Position numbers and translations under genes: made by a program | Source of the DNA: Xanthostigma xanthostigma | Lineage: Eukaryota > Arthropoda > Insecta > Raphidioptera > Raphidiidae | Length of the DNA stretch: 64,000 bases | Direction of reading: 5' to 3' | Assembly (NCBI GenBank): GCA_963575645.1 | Contig: OY754468.1 | Location: 1,054,001 to 1,118,000 of the forward strand | Shown: positions 23,929 through 35,850 of the stretch, piece by piece | Layout of the letters: each line of letters begins with the position of its first letter | How positions within the stretch are numbered: the first letter of the stretch is position 1 | Notes under the pieces: model-generated | The model's input: only the letters and a program-made list of their open reading frames with translations | Told to the model about the DNA's origin: nothing | The model's database searches: none

Positions 23929-25100
23929 ACACTAAGTAAGAAATTTGTTTCGTGTGAACCTAGCTTAAGTAAAGTTCTTCTAACCTAGCGCCGCGCACTC
24001 TTTATGTTATAGCGTAATCTCGCCAAGTCGCCGCGAGAAGATAACTGCAAATAACAAGTGAATCGACAGGCGCGTTAGTTACGGCGTGAGTCCACGAGAT
24101 AGCACCACATGTATCTGTCGTATATTACTGCACGTAACGGCTCGTTAAACGAGCTTTCACTACGCCAGTTAACAGTGCTTAAAAGCTACAATTCAACGAT
24201 TCAAGTGTAAGTACAGTTGCCGACGCAACGCTAGCATTTGTTTTGTGCACATTGACCGGATAATTTGAAGATAAAAACCAGCGATACCTTTAAATAAAAC
24301 AACGAGCGGATCACACTCATATAAGCGAAGTGAAACTTCTTTAGCCGTTTTTTTTTTAATTTTGCGTTACCAAGGATTCTATTGTATTTCCCGCGGCAGC
24401 TGAATCATTTTTACCATTCCAACCCGCTAGTGGGGAATGGTACTAGTTTAGGTCAAAATTTTACAAAGTTTTTTCGTTTTGAGGTCCCCTAATTACACAA
24501 AAGTCCGTGCGTCTGTTTGTCTATGAGCACGATTCAGATCAAACGGATGAACGGATTGAAACCAAATTTTGGGCGGATGTTTGGTATACAATTATGAAGA
24601 GCCCTATTGCTTTTGGAGAAAATCGGCGCACGCGCAGAAGAGATATATGCTATAACGTTGTTTTTTTTTTATATAATAATGGTATACTTTTTATAAGGGC
24701 TTATTATTTTTTTTTTGTTTTGTTTATAGTTTCGGAAATATTTTGAAAATAAATAAAAATCAGCTGTTTTTTTTCGTTTTGTAGATCTGTCAGAAATAAA
24801 CTAATTAAGCACGCTTTGATTAATTTTTACACGACGTGGAACATATTATGTAGGTAACCATGCCAACGAATAGCAAATATCATATTGAATACTAGCCATT
24901 ACCCGCGTCACCTCACGCGATATCAGAAATTTTCTTTTCTTTATTATACTATATATCAAATGTAAATATTTTTGACGTTGGAATGGTCCCGTCGCCTGGA
25001 ATTTTCTCTTTAACATTATAGAAAGTTTCGCTAAAGAAGTTTTACTTCAAAAACTGGTCGAGTGCGAGTTGGGCTCGCCTAACGACGATTCCGTACACGT
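23929..25100. other. No gene; dispersed repeat fragments
   Basis: 24505-24600 carries AAACGGATGAACGGATTGAA and GGATGTTTGGTAT, also found in the spacer of the palindrome at 47049-47790. Otherwise AT-rich. Confidence 0.5.
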
Positions 25101-25139
25101 AAAGTGAAAGATTATGATGAGTATTTTACTTTGTTTAAT

Positions 25140-25610
25140 TAATTTATTGGCTAGCCTCACGGTATTTGAGCGGAGCAAACGCCATCATTTTATCGCCTCA
25201 ATGCAGGCAAGCCAACTTACACCATCGCGTGATTCGACGCTGCATACTCGCCCGGCGACAATGACTGCAGAGACTTCGTATTGTCGTTTTCAAAGAACAC
25301 GGCATACGTTCGAGAAAGCATTCGACAACGCCGCCGGGGCAGCGCGCTGGGGAGACGATGGGGGTGGAGAATGGCGGGCAATCGATCCAACGACTAAAGT
25401 AGGGTACCGTGGGACACAACAGTGAGCACTGCAGTAGTTTCCATTGGCGCCGCGCCGCACCCGTGGCCCCAGTGCAAGTCCTGCAGCGCCCCACTGTTTC
25501 AAAAGTCGGTCGCATATCTATTGAACGCGTCTTTGTTTGACCCTTCAACGGGCCATGGACAAATTTATCGATGCGAGCGCTTGTGGTGAGCACTAGGGGA
25601 AACTTCAAAC
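25140..25610. other. GC-rich island, possible exon or regulatory region
   Basis: This stretch is strikingly less AT-rich than the rest and has open frames on both strands (103 residues plus, 136 and 70 residues minus). None matches a domain I know. The composition could mark an exon or CpG-rich promoter of an unrecognised transcript, or a GC-rich repeat. Kept as unassigned. Confidence 0.3.
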
Positions 25611-26935
25611 TCGAATTTTCCGTATGTCAGTGAGCAATGTTTATTAAAAGTGAAAATAGTTATAATTTTATATAGTTTTTTGATGCAAAGAAAACATGGG
25701 CGATCTAGGAATGCTTGTTGTGTTTCTGGCTGTTACGCTGATGGCGATTTAAGTAAAATAAAGATCATAATTTGACGTTACGCTGTCAGTATAAACACAT
25801 TAATTATTTATATATTGTACGTCATAATTGATAAATAAATAATTCTCACGTACCTTTTATGTTATGCTATTTATATAATGGTTTACAATCTACATTTTAT
25901 TGGACCAAAAAGTATCACCATAGAAACATATCGCGATTTCCATAAAAAGTGAGTTCAATAATTCTCTATTATCCACTAGCGGCGCTAGTAGGATTCGTTC
26001 ACACAGCCTATACTAGAATCGTGCAGTAATCAATGGCTTATTAATTGTTCTCGCTTTTGCGTTCAACCACTCGAAATTATCGACGTAAGATATGATTTCT
26101 ATCATCTAATGAGTAATCAAATAATCATATCTTCGATGTGATTAAATTGGAATTTATCGTTTTTATTTAATTTTATATAAAGACTAGTTTGATCGCCCCC
26201 CCGGCTTCGTCCGGGTGCGCATCGCACTTTTAAATTTTCATCTACTTCCCGTTAAACGATTGAGTTAAAATTTTGCACACTGGTGCATTTCCGATCACAA
26301 TGTTTTCTGCACACATGTTCTGAATATGACCCAAATCGAACCAATATTACAATTTTTTAAAAGTATCTCGAGCTCAGGGCCACCCACCGGGTCAAAAAAA
26401 AAATTGAGCACCACTCAACGAACATATGGTATCAATATGGCTTCGATACGTTTTGATATATTAAGATTAATAATTAAATTTCTCAAATCAATTAAGGGAT
26501 CAACTTTTTGTAAATTCTCATAAAGCATCAATTTTCGAATTCACATAACTCAGAGAAAGAAAAATCGCAAATTGCGTCGCCACGGGCTCGGCTACTCTTG
26601 AGTGCTGTGAATGAATTTTATTCGACTTGTCGTTTAGGACGCTCGTTTATTGCCTAGTAAGAAGGCGCCTCGAGTTAAAATATGCGTCGGTGTGCGGTCA
26701 GCCCTTTCCACGATTTACTACAACGCCCTTCGCGTGCATCTCTCAATGCCCACAACGGAACACACATTACGCCTCCATATAATATATACTCCTATATATA
26801 GGTACACCAGTACACATGTAACAGCGCATTTTAAATGGCTGTTCTTGAGTAACCTTTCGAGGGGTTAACCGATTTCAAACATTACGACACCATTTTTTTC
26901 AAAATGCTTACGGATTAGTCCCATATAATTCTTTT
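25611..26935. other. No gene; possible Helitron end
   Basis: ACTAGTTTGATCGCCCCCCC then CGGCTTCGTCCGGGTGCG at about 26184 resembles a minus-strand Helitron 3' end, but the other end was not found. Confidence 0.35.
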
Positions 26936-27411
26936 TATTCAACTCATGCGCGTTATTCATGTTTTATCATGCCTAAAAACCGAACCCTAAATAGCCATTT
27001 ACCGACTGGTGACAATTACTTGTCATAACTCAATGAAGATTCCTACTAGCTCGGCCACTGTGGAGTAATGAAAATAAACGTAACTATTTTCTGAGTCGTA
27101 ACGAAATAGTAGGTAACAACAACTCCGTTGTTACCCATTGAGGCTAAAATTGAGAGGCCGAATGTTTTCGACATGGAGTTTATTCATAACCGGCTAACCT
27201 CAAACCAAAACATTGAATCGTGCTGTTTGGTGCTGTTAGTATTGACAGTTTTTTTTATAAAGAAATAAATAGATATTTACAACATCTCATTATAATTAAA
27301 ACATGAATAACGCGCAATTGTTGAATAAAATTATGGGCGCAACTTGTAGGCTAAGTCATGACCTGTCAGCGCGATGAATGACTTAGACTACTAGTTACGC
27401 CAATAACTATT
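26936..27411. repeat. Dispersed repeat G, copy 2
   Basis: Near-identical to 21224-21706, differing by a few substitutions and a small deletion near 27287. Confidence 0.8.
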
Positions 27412-27774
27412 TTTAATCAGATTAGTCATTTTTAACTGACCTAAATATTGAAGGTTTTTTATGTTACCTTATTATCCAGCATTTTGTTTGAAGATTTTTT
27501 TTTTAATATTAGTGTACTACTCTATTATTCAAGTAAGAGCGCGTACCAATTAATACATTTACTCAAATTTAATATAATTTTACCATAATCGAGTGATACT
27601 AGAGTCCGTACAGAGTGACAGACAAAAATTGTGAAAATACGTGGTCCTCTAATCACAGAAGAAAAAAAATCTTAGAAAATCTGCAAGGAAGCGAAAATTA
27701 CGCACCAATGTTTTCTGGTGGGAATTTTTTGAGTTTACAACAAAAAAGACTGCCCAATTAAAATAACGAATTAA

Positions 27775-28469
27775 GGAGGTTGAGCCGTTTTACGAAGATA
27801 ATGAAAAAAATCTGAAATAAAGTTTTTTTAATAGATTTTTTTATGACAAAATTTTCTGTAAAAAAACCAAAATCATTAGGAGATTTATAAAGTTAAAAAT
27901 TAAAAAAAACTTGTACATTGTAGTCTTATGGAAAATATGTCAACCTAGCATGCAAACTGTTCATTTTAATTTTTTGCAAATAACCAAATAATGTCAGCAG
28001 TTCCGAAAACTATCCATGTAAAACATCGATGTCTTACGCATATTTTAATATTTTTTTCAATTTAATTAGGAGACTTTTAATCAATAAAAAAAATTATTAA
28101 ACCTTAGTACTTTCCGATTATGGACTTTTATTCTTGACAGATTTACAAATTGTAACTGATTTTTCAACTTTTTAATGATTTAATTTTAATTTTTATTACT
28201 TCTAATTTCTTTTTTCAATTATTTACTGCAAAAAATATGTAAAATACAGATATTTACATAAATTTATTTTTTTTAACCTAACTTTGTACAAAAAACACAA
28301 AAGTTAGTCCATTAAGTATAAAGTACTGAAATAATTAATTAATATTAAAAAAATTATTGTTTTATGCCTTTATGACAATAATTTATTGGTATCATCGACT
28401 TATAAACTATAAAAGTTCCCATTTAGAATTCGACTTACTTTTGATTGGGACTGTAACGGATCAACCTCC
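27775..28469. mobile_element. TTAA-flanked MITE (piggyBac-like)
   Basis: TTAA at 27771-27774 and 28470-28473; ends GGAGGTTGAGCCGTT and, inverted, GGAGGTTGATCCGTT. The interior is very AT-rich and non-coding. Confidence 0.8.
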
Positions 28470-28721
28470 TTAAAAAACTTTTTTTTATTTATTAGAAATG
28501 TGTAGGTATTTAAAACATCAAATCTCATCAGTTTTAACCTAAAATCAGCGTTTGATAGTGCTTTTTGCTATCAAAATTGGTAGCCATTGGGATCACAGAT
28601 AAAGCTTAAGACTGGATCGAGCCTTATTTAACATTAAGTTTAAATAAAAAACAGTATGTGTGTCAGCTCCGACGCACGACTGTAGTTTACTCCTTAGATA
28701 CGCTGTGTAATGTATTCCAAC

Positions 28722-28885
28722 TCATTCTTTCGCACGTTAAATCCTACAGATATATATGTTTGTCTCTTTTGTATTCCATCTCTATCTTTCGCACGTTAAA
28801 TCCTACAGATATATATATGTATGTCTCTTTTTCATCTCATTCTTTCGCACGTTAAGTCCGACAGATATAGACGTTTGTCTCTTTT
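28722..28885 (+). repeat. Three-copy ~60-bp tandem repeat
   Basis: CTTTCGCACGTTAA(A/G)TCC then ACAGATATA and GTCTCTTTT recurs three times. The 65-residue frame here is built from the repeat. Confidence 0.75.
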
Positions 28886-29290
28886 GAAGCGGACGAGCGT
28901 AATGTCACACTTGAAGCGGTGGAGCGTAACGCCTCACCAATTGATTTTACTACTCATAAAATTTCCGTACCGGGCCTAATAACTCAAAATCGTTTCTTAA
29001 GAAGTAAACTCCAAAACAAAATGTAAAATGCACTAATCTCATTCGCTAGCAAATTAACTTTGTTTTGGATAACACATTGTTTAAAATTTCCCGAAGATCA
29101 CAGTTACATGTGCACCACTATTCATTAAGACGAAGCTTCAGGAAAAACGAAGTTGCGCTCTACACAAAACGAGAAAAACTTTAAGGAACTCCCGCTTCCT
29201 TCGACCAACGTGAAATAGTGTGTGCTATACGAAACGAAAGAAAAGAAGGTAATCAGCCGAAACAGGCCCGCAATCAGGGAACATATTTTA
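28886..29290. other. No feature seen
   Basis: TTGAAGCGGACGAGCGTAA and TTGAAGCGGTGGAGCGTAA form a small direct repeat at the start; nothing else recognised. Confidence 0.4.
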
Positions 29291-29291
29291 A

Positions 29292-29795
29292 AGGAGCCCG
29301 CACAATCCTTGTGGGATTTGTTTCTCGGTTGAATTGATCGAAAATGGTTTCATTTTATAGATTAAAGGTCACTAAGAAAAAGTGTCCATAGCCTATAAAA
29401 ACCAATAGATCTTTAGTTACAGATATGTTCAGTGAGATTTTAGATACAGGGATATCCATTGAAATCCCAAACATGTTCCATGCTCAACTTTTGTGCTTTT
29501 TTATAGAAATAGAAAAATAGTCGAAAACTACGTAATGTTGGAAAGGTGTCACCCTGTATAAAATAATAATGTCGTATTCGGATTCAGCGCACTCGAAAAC
29601 ATATTTGTAGAGGTTAGGATTTTTTAAGATTGTGAATTCAATGGATATCCCTATATCTACAATCTCGCTAAACATACCTGTAGGTAAAAATCCATTGACT
29701 TTTAGTCTATCTTAGTGACCTTTAAACTATAAAATAAAATCACTTTCGATCAATTTAACCGAGAACTAAATTGCATAAGGTTTGTGCGGGGTTTA
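29292..29795. mobile_element. TIR element E, copy 2 (uninterrupted)
   Basis: Inverted ends near GCACAATCC and GGTTTGTGCGGGG, with TCGGTTGAATTGATCGAAAA and its complement. Shows the element without family B. The minus frame at 29484-29675 is internal and not a gene. Confidence 0.7.
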
Positions 29796-30724
29796 GCGTC
29801 TGTTTAATAATAATAATAATAATTGTATTCCACGTAAAGAAAAAATACATCAATTAAAAACCGACAATTGCCAGATTCTTATCTAGGAACTGGACAATAT
29901 TAATCGAATTTTTACTAAACATAATAACAAAAGACGTGCATCGCAGTGGTCCAAATCTTCGCAAATAATTTGTAAAGATTTAAAATAATTAACATTACAT
30001 CCAGACAGCTTTGACAACTTTAATTTAACAACTAAATGTCATCAAAATCGGTCCAGCTGTTTATACACTCATACTACAAGTATACGGATAGACAAAAATT
30101 TCGAAAACGTTTGCCTGTGCAGATGTCATTTAAAAGAATCAAAAAAATTTCAAAAAAATCAGCAAATGACGGACAGAAGTCTCGTTGCTATTTTACATAT
30201 TTTTATTATTGACAAGTCCGACTCTGTGTTTACACGAACCCTACCGCAGCGCCGTTCAATCATAACATAAAAAATATCAACCTCGTACTCTTTCAAGTAA
30301 TATTCTGAAATGCTTTAACTGTCAATTATTTCCAAAAGGTCAACAAAGGGTCAACATTTGATCGAATCTGCAATTTGTTTTTGTACTGAAAACATTTTCC
30401 TGCTAATATAAATCTGTTTGACAAAAACCCATCAAGACTTTACGACCCACTAAAGTAAAACTTGGCGAGTGCATGATATAATACACAATATTCACAATCT
30501 ACTACAGTGCCTACAAAACTGTTCGTTTTGTGATTAAAAATTGGCAATTAAAAAACATAAATCGTAATATATTATTCTAGTTTTTTCTAATTACTCGCCA
30601 CATTGTATTTGATTTAAGAAGTCTTTTCATTTAATACCCATATCAAGCTGAAAATTATCCGCCATCTTCATAGTCCGCCATATTGAAAGTAAAATGGCGT
30701 CACATAATATGTCGCACTGACTTA
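29796..30724. other. No gene seen
   Basis: AT-rich, with a short TAA microsatellite near 29806. Confidence 0.4.
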
Positions 30725-31150
30725 AGGCCGCTGCACACGAGGCTGGATTTGCCGCTAGATTTCTTGCTAGATTTGACAACCAGTTTTCAAGCGCTGGTTT
30801 TCTTAATTGCTTTTATGTGCTCGCTTCACACGAGACGTCTTTTCAAGCTTTTTTTGTGGATAGATCTGGTGCGCGCGCAAATATAGACGCAGAGCAAAAC
30901 GTGTCTGTTGTCTAACTCTGAGCAGAATGACGCCCTGTTGGTTTGTGGGCGTTTGTTCATGTCGCCCACGTGACAAGATACTGTCTCCTGATTGGTTCTT
31001 GCTCAGAGCAAGCAGAGAATCTAGCAAAAAAATAGCTCCTGTTCTAATTTTAAAATCTATCTTGTGAGCTAGGCCTTGTACCCAGCCTAGGCCGGCCAGC
31101 AGTAGTCCAAGGAGTATTTCTAGCAGTGTTTCCAGGCTCGTGTGCAGCGC
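30725..31150. mobile_element. TIR MITE with GCTGCACACGAG ends
   Basis: The left end GGCCGCTGCACACGAGGCTGG is matched inverted at the right (CCAGGCTCGTGTGCAGCGC), with subterminal CTAGATTT/GCTAG motifs. TTA precedes it, compatible with a PIF/Harbinger target, but the right side is unclear. The 117-residue minus frame at 30803-31156 spans it and is not credible. Confidence 0.65.
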
Positions 31151-31424
31151 ATGCAAAATTTCAAGGCTTTAGTCTACCTATAGAAGTCGATGAAAAATTG
31201 ATAACAAAAATGTTCACGATTTACAACAGTTCGTAGGAACGTTGTAATAAATGAACTGGTTTAGAAGCACTGCTTTAGTGACAGACACGACAATCTTGTG
31301 TGTAATTGAAAATTCCGACCCCGTACACAGATATTATTCCGCGACCTTCTATCCGTTTGCTCTATTTAAGGGTAGACGTCCATTTTCACTTCCGGTATAT
31401 TTTGCAGATCTACAAACTTCTTAA

Positions 31425-31968
31425 GGTAGTTTGGGAGCCGCAATCCCAAGTCAAATAAATGACTTTTTTTTCCTCAAATAATTACCCAAATCATGCTAAA
31501 ACAATTAATAGAAATTCACATAAAAATATATTTGATTTAATTTAATGCGAATTATAATTAAATAATTATAGTAATGTAATTAATAAAATATTAATTAATT
31601 AGTACTCAGCTGTCACTAGTCACTGTCACTACAACAACAGAGATAGAGGCCACATGTCAATATTAAAAAATTAATAAAATCAAAAGTACGTGGTAAATTA
31701 TTCTGAAATTTTTGCAGTGTGTATATCCATTAAAAAGTCCTTTTTGTGGAGTCAAGTTTGTCAATTTTTTACAACTTTCAATTTCCGGAGTTATTGAACA
31801 AGGACACTCATAACGGCTCGTGTATTTTTGCATAACTTTAATTAATTATATCTATTAAACGGTGTGGTAAGAAAATCTGATTCTTTTTTTGTAGGTGTCT
31901 TTAATTATATTTTGAATAAATATAAAAAATGTAGGGTCAAGTTTAAGTCATTTGGCTACCAAATTACC
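31425..31968. mobile_element. TTAA-flanked MITE (piggyBac-like)
   Basis: TTAA at 31421-31424 and 31969-31972; ends GGTAGTTTGGGAGCC and, inverted, GGTAATTTGGTAGCC. AT-rich interior, no coding frame. Confidence 0.8.
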
Positions 31969-32042
31969 TTAAACACATTTGTCTTTTTGGGCTTGAATCG
32001 ATATTTCACGAATTATTTCAAGCGGTAATGACTGTTTCTTTA

Positions 32043-32271
32043 TCTACACTAATATTATAAAAAAATTAAAGTTTGTAAGTTTGTATGTAGGAGGTAATCT
32101 CCGAAACTACTCATTCGATTTCATTTTTTTTTCAACAGTATTTAGAATGGACCTTCAAGATGGTTAAAATAAAATAAAAGCGCTTTTTGTGGAGACCAAT
32201 TTTGCAACGTAAGTCGACGAAAAATGCGGTGGCAATCTATAAATTCGGGCGAAGCCGGACTGAGCCGCTAG
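32043..32271 (+). mobile_element. Short Helitron, 229 bp
   Basis: Starts TCTACACTAATATTATAAA and ends in a CGGGCGAAGCC hairpin and CTAG. Single 5' end, so it resembles the basic unit of 6269-6674. Confidence 0.75.
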
Positions 32272-32429
32272 TTGTAATATAACCGTCTACAATCGATTCT
32301 GGTATTTCTAATCTATAAATAACCTAAAATCATTTAGATATTTTCCATTTTATTTAAAGCATTATCGCTTCTTACATTTTAAGAATATTATGTAAAAAAC
32401 GAAGTTAAAAAGTACGTCAGATTTTAAAA

Positions 32430-32770
32430 TTAAAACTGTTACAGTTCTCCCAACACTATTTTTAAAGCTGAAGGGCTCGGGTACACGTCAACTGAAGAAC
32501 CAAGATACACACCACAGATATAACTTAAAAAAAGTCCTGGAAAAAATTTCAACTCTTAAAAAAAAAACAAAAATTACGTACATCTTTCAGGAATAGTCAA
32601 AACTATTTTGTTAAAAATTCTCCTGCAGTATATGTATCTTACAATTAGGGTCTACCTGAACCCTTTAGCTTTAAAAATAGCATCGGGAGAGCTCTAACCG
32701 TCTTTTTGTTGAGGGAACAAGATTTCAAATACCGCCTGTATTTGTAGGTAAAACAACACGAAATGCCCAC
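32430..32770. repeat. Diverged relative of the 590-1011 MITE
   Basis: CTATTTTTAAAGCT and AGCTTTAAAAATAGCATCGG are arranged inverted, as in 590-1011, but the TTAA edges are lost. Confidence 0.6.
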
Positions 32771-33389
32771 GAGACAATGATATAAATATGTATACCGTAA
32801 CGCGTGAACTGTAAACAGTTTGTACTTGTAAAATCTAGCCTTAATTCCGCGCAACATTCTAGCCAGCGAGGAGGCCATCGTGATTCGTGACGTCACAGCA
32901 CCGCGCAACGAACTCGTTCACAAGTCAACTAATATAGCCCATTTACCCCTTCCCTCATTCTTTAATTCAGTTCGCACTGCGCAATTCGTCTCGGCTTCCT
33001 TGAACTAGAGTCGACATAAAAACCAAAGACGTAAAAATTCGCAGACAACTTAACCAGAGGCGTAACGGAACGCAATAAAAACCGGCTTAATTTTCAATTT
33101 TTTTTTCATGACTTCATACAATTTTTTATATTTTGAATTTGCAGAAATTCACTAATAAAAATTTTAAAAAAGCATATTTCATATTCTTTTATGAATAACC
33201 AAAATACTATTTTCTGAATAAATTATAATATTTTTACTTAGCACTACATAAATTGAAAAAATAAAATCAAAGAGAAAAAATAAATGAGTTTCCGCAGCTA
33301 AAATCGTTAAGCGATCGTTCACACATTCACTCCTTGATTATTTTCTTGCCTCTGGTTTAGATGCAGGAAGTTTGAGATAGATCCGGTAC
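32771..33389. other. No feature seen
   Basis: No recognisable gene or element end. Confidence 0.4.
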
Positions 33390-34085
33390 CTCCACCATAA
33401 ATTGTACATCAATCGACCCTGCGCTCCCACCATCGACTATAGCTTCCGCCGCCTGTTCTAAATCTCAACGATACATTTAAAAATATTCCTACGCGAACAT
33501 TTTCTAAAAAAAACATCTGCTAAAGTTTTGCGCTTTTATTTTGAAACATAAATACCATAAATTGTACATCCATCGACCCTGCGCTCCCACCACCGGCTGT
33601 AGCTTCCGCCGCCGGGTCTAAATCCCAACGATACGTTTAAGAATATTCCTCTACGTGGTCATTTTCTAAAAAACCACCCGTTAAAGTTTTGCGCTTTCAT
33701 TTTGAAATATAAATACCACAAATTGTACACATCGACCCTGCGCTCCCACCACCGGCTGTAGCTTTCGCCGCCGCGACCGATTGTAAATCCAAATGATATA
33801 TTTAAAAATATTCCCCTATTTAAAAGTTTTCTAAAGGAAAAAAAACACCTACTAATGATTTTCATTTTGTAACACAAAAGTCATGGTTTTTAGACGGGAT
33901 ATTTAAAAAGCTCGACCCAGCGCTTCCACCACCGTTCGTAGCTCCCGGTGATACATTTAAAGAATACTCCTGCACGCGAACCATTTCTGAACAAAACGCC
34001 TGCTAAAGTTTTACGCTTTCATTTTGTAACGCAAATATCGAAATGGACATTTAAAAATCTGGACCCGGCGCTTCCACCACTGGAA
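33390..34085 (+). repeat. Five-unit degenerate tandem repeat
   Basis: CGACCC(T/A)GCGCT(C/T)CCACCA occurs at 33414, 33574, 33733 and 33913, with a variant at 34062 (spacing about 160, 159, 180, 149). Each unit also has GATACATTTAA, ATTTTCTAAA and AAAGTTTTGCGCTTT. Satellite-like, non-coding. Confidence 0.8.
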
Positions 34086-34700
34086 CAAGTGCCGCACGCG
34101 TTTATTGAAGTCGACGGTTGTCGCATCCAGCGATCGTCGACTGTTTACACTGACGTCACACAAAACATGTACATTCCGTATATTTAATTTATGACTTTGT
34201 TTTCGATACACGCGAAGCTTTCCAATTTATTTCGAGTCAAAACGCACACCTGTCGTATACAGATCGATATCGTTAGTGGCGTCTCTTTTGCGTGAACGGC
34301 GAATTGTTGATCGAATAATAATGAGCTTAAAGCTGTATGACCGTTACCCAACGGCGCAACGATCCTGAATAAATACGAGATTTTTAAAATAAATAAATTT
34401 TCCATGACAGTATTTTATTACTCACACTTTTTATATTTTTTTTAAACCGAACAGAAATTTATTTTCTGTCTGTTCCTTTTAGACGCGAAGAAAATAATGT
34501 TTCGTCTTATCCCTCGGGACATACTGAATCAACCGGGATAAAAATAAGCTTATGAATAGTTTGAAATCTGACTTCGATATTATATCAAATGAGGTTTTCG
34601 CGGTTAAAGAAAAAAATTAATCTCGACAGTGTTTATAGTTTACCAGTTCTTTCTAGTTCTTTTTAAGACACTAAGCCTGTTTTAGCCTGTTTTAACCGAA
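34086..34700. other. No feature seen
   Basis: AT-rich, with no recognisable gene. Confidence 0.4.
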
Positions 34701-34701
34701 C

Positions 34702-35490
34702 TAATAGAAAAAGTCAAGCTGAATCGATTCCGACAATCCGCAACTCTGTATCACTTTTAGTTTCGGAGATATGAGCGTTTAATTCATATTATTAGAGGAA
34801 AGCTAAAAACGCTGTAACTTCTAAACGACTAAAGATACCGAGGTGGTATAATGACGTGTCTTATAGAAAAAGTACGCTGCATCGATTAGGCCTAAGCACA
34901 AAGTCGTATCTCGATTAGTTTAGACGCTATGACGGTTTAAAGTGAATAAAAATTTTAACAGTTAAAAAATCGGCTATATCTTCGAAACTACAAGAGATAT
35001 GGTTGCGGATGATCGGAATCGATTCAAAATGACTTTTTCTATAAGTATGCATAATATCAAACGAATCAGAGTAAATTTTTTTCTCAAAAATTTTTCAATT
35101 TCGAATGAAGGGTCCCCTCTTTTTACTTTTTCCGTTTTAAGAAAAACGCAAAAATCTGTGACATATTGTTTATATACGACTTACAACTGAGGTTATTCCT
35201 ATAGAAAAATTAGCGCTGAATCGATTCCGATTTTTCTATAGGAATAACCCCAGTTGTAAGTCGTATATAAACAATATGTCACAGATTTTTGCGTTTTTCT
35301 TAAAACGGAAAAAGTAAAAAGAGGGGACCCTTCATTCGAAATTGAAAAATTTTTGAGAAAAAAATTTACTCTGATTCGTTTGATATTATGCATACTTATA
35401 GAAAAAGTCAAGCTGAATCGATTCCGACAATCCGCAACCCTGTATCACTTTTAGTTTTCGGAGATATGAGCGTTTATTCACATTATTAGA
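34702..35490. mobile_element. Fold-back unit between direct repeats
   Basis: About 95 bp (ATAGAAAAAGTCAAGCTGAA to GATATGAGCGTTTA) is repeated in direct orientation at 34702 and 35398. The second copy closes a palindrome with arms near 35016-35203 and 35236-35420. Identical frames on opposite strands arise from the palindrome. Confidence 0.7.
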
Positions 35491-35850
35491 CAAAAACTGT
35501 TTTTATTTTGCACGGAAACGACACGAGTCGCAAAAAAGCGACAAAAAACTGTCGCAAATCGGCAATTTTGACATCCCTGCTATAAATGTCAAATGAAATC
35601 ATAATAAAACACTGTCGTGAACGCTGGTTGGTGAAAAAATCGGTAGGTGTAACAAAGCGAGGTCATTATTATTCACGATCATTCATTGTTCCGGTCGTAA
35701 AATTAAATTAATTACTGCGTTTCGCGTTCAATCGCACCGAAACTAATTAAAAAATATATATTTATGTTGCAAAATAAAATGCAAAATACTTTAAATACCG
35801 CATAATATATTGTACTATGCGAATATGCTTTGTTTTTTTGGCATTATACC

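Noticed and set aside
25198-25608. 136-residue cysteine-rich minus-strand frame
   Set aside because: Cysteine spacing does not match a known zinc domain, and GC-rich sequence favours chance open frames.
30803-31156. 117-residue minus-strand frame as a gene
   Set aside because: It spans a MITE with inverted GCTGCACACGAG ends and has low-complexity leucine-rich composition.
33390-34085. CRISPR-like array
   Set aside because: Units of about 160 bp with diverged sequence in a eukaryotic genome are a tandem repeat, not short identical repeats with unique spacers.
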